From Akkermansiaceae bacterium (GTDB taxonomy: Bacteria > Verrucomicrobiota > Verrucomicrobiia > Verrucomicrobiales > Akkermansiaceae), in the NCBI GenBank assembly GCA_030725745.1, contig JANRFH010000002.1:5848-69847 (forward strand): a stretch of DNA of 64,000 bases, read 5' to 3'. A program made the translations under genes and the position numbers. How positions within the stretch are numbered: the stretch's first letter is position 1; the number at the start of each line of letters is the position of its first letter. The notes beneath the pieces were generated by a model that ran no database searches, was not told where the DNA came from, and saw only the letters and a list, made by a program, of their open reading frames with translations. Below are positions 49,129 through 57,888 of the stretch, in pieces.

Positions 49129-51290
49129 TGTTGAAATACCTGACATTCCTTTTCTTAGCTGCGGCTTTATTCGCCACGACCGGTTGTCGCCGTGATCTGG
49201 ATGTGTCTATGCGCACATCCGCTTTTGAGGAATTCATCCCGCGCTATAACTCCTACATTACTAAGTGGCTGGAGGAGCAGCGCGAGGAAACGATTCAGCA
49301 AGTGCGTAAGGCTGAGGAGGATGTGCTGGGCGCTGAGGGGGAGGAGAGGGAGGCCTTCGAGCGGCACCTCATTAGTCTGAAACGTGATGAGGAGAAATAC
49401 GATTTCCGTCTCGGGCTGGGTGATTATTTCCGCTACGGCGACATCTCGGAAGTGCCGGACAATCTTGTTTGGGAAAATGGCATGGAGCACGAGGAGATCG
49501 GCGATCCGCGAGCGAAAAAGGGCGGCACCTTCAATGTCGATATTCGTACCTTCCCTCCGACCTTGCGCCCCTTCGGCGACAACTCGAACAACAGCTTCCG
49601 TGGCTCGCTTTATGATGACATCGACATGCCGCTAGTGGGACTTCATCCGAAATCAATGGAGATGATCCCTGGGCTGGCAAAGGAGTGGGCGGTTTCAGAA
49701 GACGGTAGGACGGTGTATTTCCGTATTGATGAGGAAGCACGTTATTCTGACGGCGTTCCGGTGAAGGCGAGGGATTTTCTATTCGGCTCTTACATCCGTA
49801 TCTCGGATGATATCGTGAACCCTTATTCCAAGCAATATTATCGTGAGAATATCGCCGGGATGGTGGCCTATGACGAGCGCACGCTTTCGATCTCACTTCC
49901 GGAAGCGCAAATCTACGCCCCGGCTGCGACGGGTGGCTTGTCTCCATCGCCTCCCCACTTCTATGCGGATTACGGGCCGGACTTTACAGAGCGTTATCAG
50001 TGGAAATTTCCGCCGACCACGGGTGCCTACGAGGTGCTGGACGAGGATGTGGTGAAGGGCGTTTCTGTGACCCAGACGCGGGTGAAGGACTGGTGGGCGA
50101 AGGATAGAAAATACTATAAATACCGTTTTAATCCAGATCGCATACGACACGTGGTGGTGCGCGACGAGGCAAAAGCCTTCGAGCTTTTCCGTGCCGGTGA
50201 AATCGATACCATCGATCTCACCCGCCCTGAGTGGTGGTATCAGAAGTCCGAGGTGGAACCGGTTTTCAAAGGCTACATCGAGCGCTACACCTTCTACAAC
50301 CAGTGGCCGGCGTTGCCGCGTGGATTGTATTTGAATGTCACTCAGCCGCTTCTTGAAGAGCAGGATATTCGTCTCGGTATACAGCATTCGATGAACTGGC
50401 AGAAAGTTATCGATGTTATTTTTCGGGGAGACTTTGCACGGCTCGACTCATTTAACCAAGGTTATCTGCTCTTCAGCGATCCTGATATCAAGGCGCGGAA
50501 ATATTCGATCTCGGCAGCCAGAAGGTATTTTGCCAAGGCGGGCTTCACGCGCACCGGACGCGATGGGATTCTCCGTCGCCCCAATGGCAAAAAGCTTTCC
50601 GTTTCAATTACCTATCCAGCGATACCGAGCTTCGACAAGATCTTTGCAATTCTCAGAGAGGATGCAAAGGCATGCGGCTTTGATCTCAGGCTGGACTCCA
50701 ATGAGGCCACGGTGACATACAAGAAAGTCATGCTGAAGCAGCATGAGATGTATTTCGGTGCATGGGTGATCGGGCCGCCTACGCCAGATTTCCATCAGTT
50801 CATGCATTCCTCTAACGCTCGTGATGAGCGGGGCAATCTCAAACCGCAAACGAATAACCTTTGGGTGTGGGGGCGCGATGATACAGATGTGTTATGCGAC
50901 AAGGTGCGCAATGCCAGGACGGAGGAGGAACTCCACGATGCGGCGGTGAAATTGCAGCGCATCATCCATGACGAAGGGATTTTTGTCCCCGCCTATACCA
51001 CGGATTTCCTGCGTGTCGGCTCATGGCGCTGGTTGCGCTGGCCGGATTGTGAGGAAACAAGATTCTGCCCGCCTATCGTCTATGATCCGCGTGAAGCATA
51101 CGTGCAATGGATCGACGAGGACATGAAGAAGGAGACCATGGATGCGCGTCGGAATGGGAAAACCTTTGAAGAGGTGAACCGTATCTTCGATGACTACCGC
51201 TACCTTGGTTCCGAAGAAGCAGTGGAGCCTTTGGATGAGGAATCTGCAATTTCCCCAGAACCCGAAGTGGAAGAGGAGGATGCGGAATGA
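49128..51290 (+). CDS. Extracellular solute-binding lipoprotein (SBP_bac_5 family)
   Basis: A 720-residue substrate-binding protein of the importer. A lipobox gives Cys20 (FATTGC). An N-terminal helical charged segment (about 35-110; EEQREETIQQVRKAEEDVLG) precedes the usual OppA fold with RTFPPTLRPFGDNS, VYFRIDEEARYSDGVPVKARDF and YLNVTQPLLEEQDIRLGIQHS. The C-terminal tail is acidic ([10 protein letters not shown]). Typical OppA/YejA are 500-600 residues, so it is enlarged like the permeases. The substrate may be a large peptide or oligomer. Its ATG overlaps the stop of the upstream permease gene. Confidence 0.92.
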   Translation: MLKYLTFLFLAAALFATTGCRRDLDVSMRTSAFEEFIPRYNSYITKWLEEQREETIQQVRKAEEDVLGAEGEEREAFERHLISLKRDEEKYDFRLGLGDYFRYGDISEVPDNLVWENGMEHEEIGDPRAKKGGTFNVDIRTFPPTLRPFGDNSNNSFRGSLYDDIDMPLVGLHPKSMEMIPGLAKEWAVSEDGRTVYFRIDEEARYSDGVPVKARDFLFGSYIRISDDIVNPYSKQYYRENIAGMVAYDERTLSISLPEAQIYAPAATGGLSPSPPHFYADYGPDFTERYQWKFPPTTGAYEVLDEDVVKGVSVTQTRVKDWWAKDRKYYKYRFNPDRIRHVVVRDEAKAFELFRAGEIDTIDLTRPEWWYQKSEVEPVFKGYIERYTFYNQWPALPRGLYLNVTQPLLEEQDIRLGIQHSMNWQKVIDVIFRGDFARLDSFNQGYLLFSDPDIKARKYSISAARRYFAKAGFTRTGRDGILRRPNGKKLSVSITYPAIPSFDKIFAILREDAKACGFDLRLDSNEATVTYKKVMLKQHEMYFGAWVIGPPTPDFHQFMHSSNARDERGNLKPQTNNLWVWGRDDTDVLCDKVRNARTEEELHDAAVKLQRIIHDEGIFVPAYTTDFLRVGSWRWLRWPDCEETRFCPPIVYDPREAYVQWIDEDMKKETMDARRNGKTFEEVNRIFDDYRYLGSEEAVEPLDEESAISPEPEVEEEDAE

Positions 51291-52267
51291 GTGACGAAAA
51301 TCTTTTGGAAGTGGATCGCCTGATCACGTCTTTCGAGACGGAGAAAGGGCTGTTGCGTGCAGTGGATCAGGTTTCCTTCTCTATCCCCTACGGGAAAACG
51401 GTAGGTATAGTAGGTGAGTCTGGCTGCGGGAAGAGTGTGACGGCGATGTCGATCATGCGCCTACTTCCCCAGCCTTCCGGCAAGGTGCTGGGTGGTGAGA
51501 TTCATTTCAAAGGAGAGGATCTGCTCCATGCCACCGACAAGCGCATGCGGCAGGTGCGCGGAGGTGAGATCGGGGTCATTTTCCAAGAGCCAATGTCTGC
51601 ACTTAATCCAGTGCACCGCATAGGGCGGCAGGTGGCGGAGGTGTTCCGCCTGCACACGAAGATGTCGAAAAAAGAGGCATGGGATGCGGCGACCGAGATG
51701 CTGGCACTACTACGCATCCCGGCACCGGAGAAGCGTATGATGGATTACCCGCACCATCTTTCTGGAGGTATGAGACAGCGGGTGGTCATCGCACTCGCTC
51801 TTGCGTGTAGGCCAGATCTGGTCATCGCCGATGAGCCGACGACCGCGCTCGATGTGACGGTGCAGGCGCAGATCCTCGATTTGCTCAACGGTTTCCAAGC
51901 CGAGCGGAACATGTCCCTGATGCTCATCACCCACGATCTGGGCGTGATCGCAGAAACCTGCGACGAAGTGGTGGTGATGTATGCGGGTCGCGTGGTCGAG
52001 AGCGCGCCGGTGAAGGAACTTTTTGCGAACCCACTACATGCCTACACGCAGGCCTTGCTGCGTTCGATTCCAAAGCTGGATACGGAGCCGAAATCCGTGC
52101 TGCCAACAATCCCGGGAACAGTGGCTGGGCTAGCGGAATACACGCACGGCTGCCGTTTCTGCCAGCGCATGGGCAGAAAATCTGTGGCGACGCGTGAGCG
52201 CCCGGTCTTTAAAGAAGTGCAGCCGGGACACAAAGTTGAAATCTGCAAGGAGTGCTGCGATCTATGA
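51287..52267 (+). CDS. ABC importer ATP-binding protein 1 (OppD/DppD-like)
   Basis: A 326-residue ATPase. Walker [14 protein letters not shown], signature [14 protein letters not shown], Walker [15 protein letters not shown] and H-loop ITHDLG are present. The C-terminal oligopeptide extension ([15 protein letters not shown]) ends with a Cys-rich patch (HGCRFCQRM and ICKECC), as in Opp/Dpp ATPases, where it can hold an Fe-S cluster. It couples ATP hydrolysis to import by the two permeases. The start overlaps the end of the binding-protein gene by 4 nt. Confidence 0.95.
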   Translation: MSDENLLEVDRLITSFETEKGLLRAVDQVSFSIPYGKTVGIVGESGCGKSVTAMSIMRLLPQPSGKVLGGEIHFKGEDLLHATDKRMRQVRGGEIGVIFQEPMSALNPVHRIGRQVAEVFRLHTKMSKKEAWDAATEMLALLRIPAPEKRMMDYPHHLSGGMRQRVVIALALACRPDLVIADEPTTALDVTVQAQILDLLNGFQAERNMSLMLITHDLGVIAETCDEVVVMYAGRVVESAPVKELFANPLHAYTQALLRSIPKLDTEPKSVLPTIPGTVAGLAEYTHGCRFCQRMGRKSVATRERPVFKEVQPGHKVEICKECCDL

Positions 52268-53277
52268 GTGAATCACCGATGTTAGAGGCGACCGATCTAC
52301 GGGTGCATTTCCCCGTGCGCAGCGGTGTATTCCTGCGCCAGACAGGTGCGGTTAAGGCAGTGGACGGAGTCTCGCTACAGCTGGGCGTTGGAGAAACGCT
52401 CGGGCTTGTCGGGGAGTCGGGCTGTGGAAAGTCGACCTTAGGAAAAGCGCTTGTCCGGCTGTTGAAGCCGACTTCTGGGACGATACATTTTGAGGGGCGT
52501 GATATCAGCCATCTAGGGCAAGGGGCACTGAGACCTTTGCGTCGGGATTTTCAAATGATTTTCCAAGATCCTTCAGAATCGCTCGATGCGAGGATGAATG
52601 TGCGGAGCTTGGTCGAGGAGCCGTTCCGCATTCACAAACTTGGCAATCGCGCTGAGCGCAGGAAATGGGTCGACGATTTACTCGATACCGTGGGTCTTGC
52701 CGCAGCATCGGCGGAGCGTCATCCGTTCGAGTTCTCCGGCGGGCAGAGGCAGCGCATCGGCATCGCGCGTGCGCTCGCACTAAAGCCGAAGTGGTTAGTG
52801 TGCGACGAGCCGGTGTCCGCGCTCGATGTTTCCGTGCAGTCGCAGATCCTAAACTTGCTGGTGGATCTGCAGAAAGAGTTTGATCTCTCCTACCTTTTCA
52901 TCGCCCACGACCTTTCTGTAGTGAAGCACATCAGCGATCGCGTTGCGGTGATGTATCTCGGAAAAATCGTCGAGCTCGCGGATTCAGAAACGATTTATCG
53001 CAATCCGAAGCATGCCTACACCAAGGCGCTGCTTTCCGCCGTGCCGATCGCCGATCCTACGATCAAGCGCGAGAAAATTCTACTCGAAGGCGACGTGCCC
53101 TCACCCATCGATCCGCCGGAAGGGAGCGCCTTCGGCCACCGTATCAATCATGCCCGCTACCAAGAGACCATCGACATGGATCTCGGGCTTAGAGAAATCG
53201 AGCCGGGGCACTGGGTTGCTGCCGATCCGTGCTGCTTAGATGCGAACGACTGGGCGGCTATTTCCAAAATCAGCTAA
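52264..53277 (+). CDS. ABC importer ATP-binding protein 2 (OppF/DppF-like)
   Basis: A 337-residue ATPase partner. Walker [16 protein letters not shown], signature FSGGQRQRIGIARA, Walker B WLVCDEPVSALDV and the H-loop IAHDLSVVKH are present. The C-terminal part has EGDVPSPIDPPEGSAFGHR and a Cys (DPCCLD). The ATG at 52264 with AAGGAG at 52247-52252 is taken as the start, overlapping the previous stop codon (ATGA); a GTG four codons earlier is possible. It closes the five-gene operon and its stop overlaps the convergent NadD-NadK gene. Confidence 0.95.
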   Translation: MSESPMLEATDLRVHFPVRSGVFLRQTGAVKAVDGVSLQLGVGETLGLVGESGCGKSTLGKALVRLLKPTSGTIHFEGRDISHLGQGALRPLRRDFQMIFQDPSESLDARMNVRSLVEEPFRIHKLGNRAERRKWVDDLLDTVGLAAASAERHPFEFSGGQRQRIGIARALALKPKWLVCDEPVSALDVSVQSQILNLLVDLQKEFDLSYLFIAHDLSVVKHISDRVAVMYLGKIVELADSETIYRNPKHAYTKALLSAVPIADPTIKREKILLEGDVPSPIDPPEGSAFGHRINHARYQETIDMDLGLREIEPGHWVAADPCCLDANDWAAISKIS

Positions 53278-54674
53278 GGCAACAGTGGCTCTCCAGTTGG
53301 AAACTGGAGCCGCGAGATCTTCTCCGCCATGTCGCGTTGGGCGGCGAAGACGATCTCCACAGTGGCGATGCGGCTCTGCCTTGCGCGGAAAACGGAGACC
53401 GAGCCCAGCGGCACACCTCCGACGTAGCCGTTGAGCGGGCGCTTGTCTCCGCCGATGGAGCGCAGGGTCACCGTGGCCTCGGGAGCAAGCAGGGCGCTTT
53501 TCCACCCTGCGGGGCTCATGACATTTGATCCGGCTAGTATCCAGCCCGGTGAATCCGCCAGCAGCGGAGCGACGCCCATCGAGCGCGCGTAGGCAGTGGA
53601 GCCTGCTGCCGTGGAAACCAGAGCCCCGTCTGCCACGAGCTTCGGGATACGGATTTCGCCGCTCACTTCCACTTCCAGCCAGGCCGACTGGCTGGTGGCG
53701 CGTTCGATCCAAGCGTCGTTGAAAGCGAGGGATTTTTTACGTTCACCTTCTGGGCTTTCCGTTTCTATGAAAAGCATTGGCATGAGTCGTATCACGCAAT
53801 CGGTCTTGGGGAGATTTTCCGCGGCGAGCATTTCAGGCTCATTCAGCAGGAAGCCGAGGTGACCCTGGTTCACGCCGATGAAGGGTAGCCGCAGCCGCCA
53901 GTGCTCTCGGATCGCGCGGAGCATGGTGCCGTCCCCGCCGAGGACGAGGATGCTTGTCGGGTTTTCCTTGTCCTCCCACTTCCGGTAGGTCTCGGCTAAG
54001 GCCATGGCTCGCTCGTTCCATTGATCTGCATAAATGAGCAGTCCCGGATGCTCGTTGCGCCAGTTTGTCCGATTTGAGGGGATACGCCCTCGATAGAGAC
54101 CGTAGCGCTCGATGTAGGCGGCTACCTTCGGGGTCACCATATCCGCGTAGGGCAGGCGCTTGAAAATATGCTCTCGTATATCGGAGCTGGCTCCCGAGGT
54201 ATTTTCCGGGAGGTGGATGAGCTGGCTTTTAGGCGGTAGGTCGCCGTCTTGCACCTCGTATCCCTCGCGAGCAGTGATGCAGAAATTCAGTTCCTTCCAC
54301 ATGCGCTCTCCAAAATCCCAATAGCGGTGGATGGCGGATTCGCCCTTGCCGCCACCCTGACTCAGGTCGGATCCGATGACGTGCCAGATTTCCCCAAGGT
54401 GGCCGTAGCGCTTCTCGAAAACGTCGTTCGGGGTGAAGCTCGCAAGCTCCAGATCGAAGAGATCCACCTCCACTTTCGCGATGTCGCGGAAGACGATGTC
54501 CGTCAGGGCAGCGCGGTGCCAGGGCTCGATGTCGTTGGTTGTCTCCTTATCGGGTCGCGGGCCGCAGGGGATGACAATGATTTTATCAAAGTGAGGAACG
54601 AGTGCTTCGACAACTAGCCTGTGGTGAATGCCTGGTGGGTTGAAGCTTCCTCCAAAAATCGCGATTTTGTCCAT
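53274..54674 (-). CDS. Fused nicotinate-nucleotide adenylyltransferase (NadD-like) and NAD kinase (NadK-like)
   Basis: A 466-residue two-domain protein. Residues 1-195 are a nucleotidyltransferase of the NadD type: GGSFNPP (8-14), H-H (17-18, family (H/T)xGH), and SSDIR (163-167, family SSTxIR). Residues 205-466 are an NAD kinase: VLGGDGTMLRA (246-250 is GGDGT), GVNQGHLGFL and ADGALVSTAAGSTAYARS. It would carry out two steps, NaMN to NaAD and NAD to NADP. NAD synthetase, which works between them, is not adjacent. Start at 54674 (MDKIAIFGG) fits NadD better than an upstream start at 54713. Fusions of these two are not a standard arrangement. Confidence 0.88.
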   Translation of the reverse strand: MDKIAIFGGSFNPPGIHHRLVVEALVPHFDKIIVIPCGPRPDKETTNDIEPWHRAALTDIVFRDIAKVEVDLFDLELASFTPNDVFEKRYGHLGEIWHVIGSDLSQGGGKGESAIHRYWDFGERMWKELNFCITAREGYEVQDGDLPPKSQLIHLPENTSGASSDIREHIFKRLPYADMVTPKVAAYIERYGLYRGRIPSNRTNWRNEHPGLLIYADQWNERAMALAETYRKWEDKENPTSILVLGGDGTMLRAIREHWRLRLPFIGVNQGHLGFLLNEPEMLAAENLPKTDCVIRLMPMLFIETESPEGERKKSLAFNDAWIERATSQSAWLEVEVSGEIRIPKLVADGALVSTAAGSTAYARSMGVAPLLADSPGWILAGSNVMSPAGWKSALLAPEATVTLRSIGGDKRPLNGYVGGVPLGSVSVFRARQSRIATVEIVFAAQRDMAEKISRLQFPTGEPLLP

Positions 54675-54758
54675 AACTTCAGGAATATTCCCCGTAAATA
54701 GACGGTTTGTCACGATTGAAGGAGCATCAGGAGCTAAGTCACCTAGCTGTTGGTGTAA

Positions 54759-55640
54759 ATGGTGTTGCTGGCCCTGGCGAAAACACCAGTGGTTTTCGTA
54801 GCGGTGTCGTTCCTCTGCGGACTGATGACTTGCTTGTACTATCCTGCTAGTAGTTCGTTGATTGCCGACCTCATCGGCAAGGAACTGCGTGTGAGAGCGT
54901 ATGCGGTGCAGCGTTTCTCCATCAACCTTGCCTTCGCTTGCGGGATGATGACCGCGGGGCTTGTCGCGTCGTCGTCGTTCTTCTGGCTCTTCATCGCGGA
55001 TGCCGGGACGACGGCGATCCTCGGTCTCATCGTGCTCTTCGGTCTGAAGCGCGGTATCGGTAGAGCGCCTTCGAAAAACGCCGGCTGGGGCGATGCTGTT
55101 CCTTTCATCGCCAGGGACTGGGCGTTCCTGCGCGTGGTGGGGGCATCGTTCCTGGTGGCGGTCATCTTCTGGCAGACGAGCAGCACCTTCGGCCTTCAGG
55201 TCACGGAGGGCTCGGGTCTCAATGAGAAAGCCTTCGGTTTCCTCCTCGGGCTGAACGGTCTGATGATCGTTCTCATGGAGCTTCCCCTCACGAACGTGAC
55301 AAAACGCTTCGACCCGCAGAAAACGATGGCTTTTGGCTACGTCCTGATCGGCGGCGGCCTGTGTCTACTCGCTTTCGGCGCTAGCCTGCCGATGCTGATC
55401 CTCTCCATCGTGGTGCTTACCCTCGGTGAAATGATCGCCATGCCCATCGCCAGCAGTTACGTCGCAAACCTCGCGCCCGACGACATGCGCGGGCGCTACA
55501 TGGGTGTGCTCGGCTTCAGCTGGAACACCGCGGTAGGCGTCGGCCCCATGGTCGGGCTGTGGATCTTCGGTCGTAGCCCGGAGCTGCTCTGGTTGCTCTG
55601 CGGACTCGCCGGAGTCGTGGCAGCCTGCTTATCCTTGTGA
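54759..55640 (+). pseudogene. MFS transporter lacking its N-terminal part
   Basis: An open frame of 293 codons resembling the last nine or ten helices of an MFS transporter: VSFLCGLMTCLYYPASSSLIAD (helix 4 region), a central loop (KRGIGRAPSKNAGWGD) and a second half with MAMPIASSYVANLAPDDMRGRYMG. A standard member has about 400 residues, and helices 1-2 with the D-R-x-G-R loop are missing. A TAA lies directly before the ATG at 54759, and upstream bases belong to the divergent NadD-NadK gene. It is most likely a decaying fragment, though a short protein could be made. Confidence 0.75.
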
Positions 55641-55688
55641 GGGCAAGGATTTCTAGTCCTAAAGCTGTCGATATACCAGCGAGTTGAT

Positions 55689-55732
55689 GTAATCGAACGT
55701 ATGCAAATGTATTTTTGTGTATGTTCGATTAC
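55689..55732. promoter_or_regulatory. Inverted repeat in front of hipBA (operator candidate)
   Basis: Two perfect 10-bp arms, GTAATCGAAC at 55689-55698 and GTTCGATTAC at 55723-55732, with further partial pairing inside and 24 nt between. It ends six bases before the first ATG of hipB. HipB proteins bind inverted repeats at their own promoter, so an autoregulatory role is likely. A T-run follows it, so it might also terminate transcripts from upstream. Confidence 0.7.
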
Positions 55733-55738
55733 TTTTTA

Positions 55739-56032
55739 ATGATTGCATATGAACGCTTACATGCTAGATCTGTCTCTGTGAGAATTAAATCCGTCAAATC
55801 AGCAGGTGCCCTAGTGCGCGATCAGCGGAAAGAGTTGGGTTGGTCGCAGGAGGAGCTTGCAGGAAAGGTGGGCGTGAGCCGCCTCTGGATCGGACATTTA
55901 GAGAAAGGCAAGGAGTCGGTCGAATTCGGTCTGGTTCTAAGGACTTTCCGGGTGCTGGGACTGGCAATGGATTTAGCCAAGGAAGAGAAGCCGCGGATTG
56001 AATGGCTCGAACGTGGGAATACCGGGATATGA
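55739..56032 (+). CDS. hipB: HTH-type antitoxin, HipB-like
   Basis: A 97-residue DNA-binding protein with an XRE-type helix-turn-helix (AGALVRDQRKELGWSQEELAGKVGVSRLWIGHLEKGKESVEFGL). It ends in the tail LAKEEKPRIEWLERGNTG. It would neutralise HipA and repress the operon. The start is uncertain: ATG 55739 is used, but a GTG at 55778 gives a tighter domain and a TTG at 55715 would lie inside the inverted repeat. The stop overlaps the hipA start by 4 nt (ATGA), a strong sign of a toxin-antitoxin operon. Confidence 0.82.
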   Translation: MIAYERLHARSVSVRIKSVKSAGALVRDQRKELGWSQEELAGKVGVSRLWIGHLEKGKESVEFGLVLRTFRVLGLAMDLAKEEKPRIEWLERGNTGI

Positions 56033-57315
56033 TTGATGTTCTGCATATTCTCCGTGAGTCAGATCATGTCGGGCGGCTTGAGTATGACCGGAAGCGGGAT
56101 TCGATCTCGCTGCATTACGAGGAGGGCTGGCGGTTCGGCTCGGATGGCTTTCCCGTTTCAGTCTCGTTGCCTTTGGTAGCGAGTGCACATGAAGACCCGA
56201 AGGTAAGAGCATTTCTCCAAGGGCTTTTGCCGGATAATGATGCGGTGCTGAGTGCTTGGGGAAAAAGTTTTCAGGTTTCCCCGCGGAATCCCTTCGATCT
56301 CATCAAGCATGTGGGCGAGGACTGTGCGGGCGGTTTGCAGTTCGTGAGGCCAGGCCGACTGGATTCGATCCTGTCAGGTGAGTTCGATTCCTTGCAGGAG
56401 CTTTCCGAGAGCGATTTGGTAGGGCGGCTTGAGAGGCTCAAAGCACGGACGCGGGCGATACCTGTTCAGATCGATGGGAGGTTCAGTTTGGCAGGTGCGC
56501 AAGCAAAGGATGCCCTGCATCTCAAAGATGGAAAATGGTATGTTCCAGGGGGCAGGATACCGACCACACACATCCTAAAGCCTCAGCCGGAGGACCTCAG
56601 TGAGCAGGCGCTCCATGAGCATTTCTGCCTCAGGCTGGTATCGGAGATCGGTTTACCTACCGCAAAAAGCGAAGTGATACAGGTGGGTGACATGAGTGTT
56701 CTATCTGTCCAGAGGTATGACCGTATTACCGATCCGGACGACGGAAAGCTGAAGCGGCTCCATCAAGAAGATCTCTGTCAGGCTTTGGGGCATTTTCCGT
56801 CAGAGAAATATGAACGGGACGGCGGGCCATCGGCGGCAGATATCGTAAAGCTTCTTCGCCAGGAGTCTTCTGAGGCAGAGGAAGATATCGATCGATTTGT
56901 GATGGCTCTTGCATTCAACTGGATCATTTACGGCAGCGATGCCCACTCGAAGAATTACTCGCTGATTCACGCTTGGGGCAGTTACTTACGTCTTGCGCCG
57001 ATTTACGATGTCGCATCATTCCTGCCTTATGATCCGAACCCTAAGTCTACGAAACGGAAACTTTCCATGAAGGTGGGAGGGGAGTATCGACTTCATTTGA
57101 TAGGAAAGAGGAGTTGGACGAAATGGGCAGAGGAAGCAGGACTGGATTCGGCATGGGTAGGGGTTGAGGTCAATCTCATGATCGAAAAAGTCGGCGAGAA
57201 GTTGGGTGAAGTCATTGAGGAGGTCTCGCCGCATTGTAGAACCGATTTTATCGGGAAGCTGGGTGAACTGATTGGGGAGAGGGTGGAGGTGTGTAGGGAG
57301 CTAATGGAGTTGTGA
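56029..57315 (+). CDS. hipA: HipA-family serine/threonine kinase toxin
   Basis: A 428-residue kinase of the HipA type. The N-terminal subdomain has VGRLEYDRKRDSISLHYEE and LPDND with a downstream F-D-L-I-K-H-V-G-E-D-C-A-G. SLAGAQAKDALHLKDGKWYVPGG and PTTHILKP contain the Ser-bearing loop and the Lys. The catalytic loop is NWIIYGSDAHSKNYSLIH (Asp and Asn). In E. coli HipA phosphorylates GltX and induces persistence; a relative may do so here. ATG 56029 overlaps the hipB stop; a start at 56002 is also open. No antiphage genes are adjacent. Confidence 0.9.
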   Translation: MIDVLHILRESDHVGRLEYDRKRDSISLHYEEGWRFGSDGFPVSVSLPLVASAHEDPKVRAFLQGLLPDNDAVLSAWGKSFQVSPRNPFDLIKHVGEDCAGGLQFVRPGRLDSILSGEFDSLQELSESDLVGRLERLKARTRAIPVQIDGRFSLAGAQAKDALHLKDGKWYVPGGRIPTTHILKPQPEDLSEQALHEHFCLRLVSEIGLPTAKSEVIQVGDMSVLSVQRYDRITDPDDGKLKRLHQEDLCQALGHFPSEKYERDGGPSAADIVKLLRQESSEAEEDIDRFVMALAFNWIIYGSDAHSKNYSLIHAWGSYLRLAPIYDVASFLPYDPNPKSTKRKLSMKVGGEYRLHLIGKRSWTKWAEEAGLDSAWVGVEVNLMIEKVGEKLGEVIEEVSPHCRTDFIGKLGELIGERVEVCRELMEL

Positions 57316-57336
57316 GTTGGCTGTTCGCCGTTGTTC

Positions 57337-57786
57337 TCAGCTATTTACTAGCGTCTTGAGCATGGAAACGTGGGGGATTCCTACTTCTGTGAATGTATCC
57401 CCTTCCTCCATGTATCCGGCCTTTTTGTAGAATGGAACTGCTGTGAGCCTGGCGTGAAGCTCAAGTCGTTCGACCCCTTGATGGATGAGGTGGTTTTCGA
57501 TGCATGAAAGCAAAGCCGATCCATGTCCCTTTCCCCTGTATTCGGCAGATGCCGCCATCTGACGCAACTTTGCGATGGAGTCGGATTGCGGCACCGCGAT
57601 GGCGCAGGCGATCAACTTGGCTGATTGGGCGAACAGGCCGAAATGCATTTGATCACGCTCTTGGGTGAGATCTTCATCAAACAGGCTGAGCCCGAGAGGC
57701 TGCCTGAGAACGATGTCTCTCAATTGGCACGCTTCCCGGAACGCGTCTGAGCCGTAGGGTATTTGTCTGAAGGTGGGAGGTTTCAT
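57337..57786 (-). CDS. GNAT-family N-acetyltransferase
   Basis: A 149-residue acetyltransferase. The acetyl-CoA-binding motif A appears as QMAASAEYRGKGHGSALLSCIENHL (R-G-x-G-x-G/A), and motif B as LELHARLTAVPFYKKAGYMEEG. Similar proteins are YjdJ-like or ElaA-type; the substrate is unknown. The start at 57786 (MKPPTF) avoids 15 residues upstream that lack likeness and lie near the next terminator. It is convergent with hipA. Confidence 0.88.
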   Translation of the reverse strand: MKPPTFRQIPYGSDAFREACQLRDIVLRQPLGLSLFDEDLTQERDQMHFGLFAQSAKLIACAIAVPQSDSIAKLRQMAASAEYRGKGHGSALLSCIENHLIHQGVERLELHARLTAVPFYKKAGYMEEGDTFTEVGIPHVSMLKTLVNS

Positions 57787-57823
57787 GTTCCTGTGATTTC
57801 GGCCGGATTTGTAACATAAAAAA

Positions 57824-57851
57824 GAAGTCATCCCTGCATTGGGATGACTTC
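57824..57851 (-). terminator. Rho-independent terminator of the PEP-CTERM gene
   Basis: Perfect 11-bp stem: GAAGTCATCCC (57824-57834) and GGGATGACTTC (57841-57851) with a 6-nt loop. On the minus strand it is followed by a T-run (A-run at 57818-57823). It lies about 40 nt after the stop of the minus-strand gene at 57889. Confidence 0.9.
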
Positions 57852-57888
57852 CAGAGCGTTTGGTTCGGTATGGGCCGAAATCGAAGAT

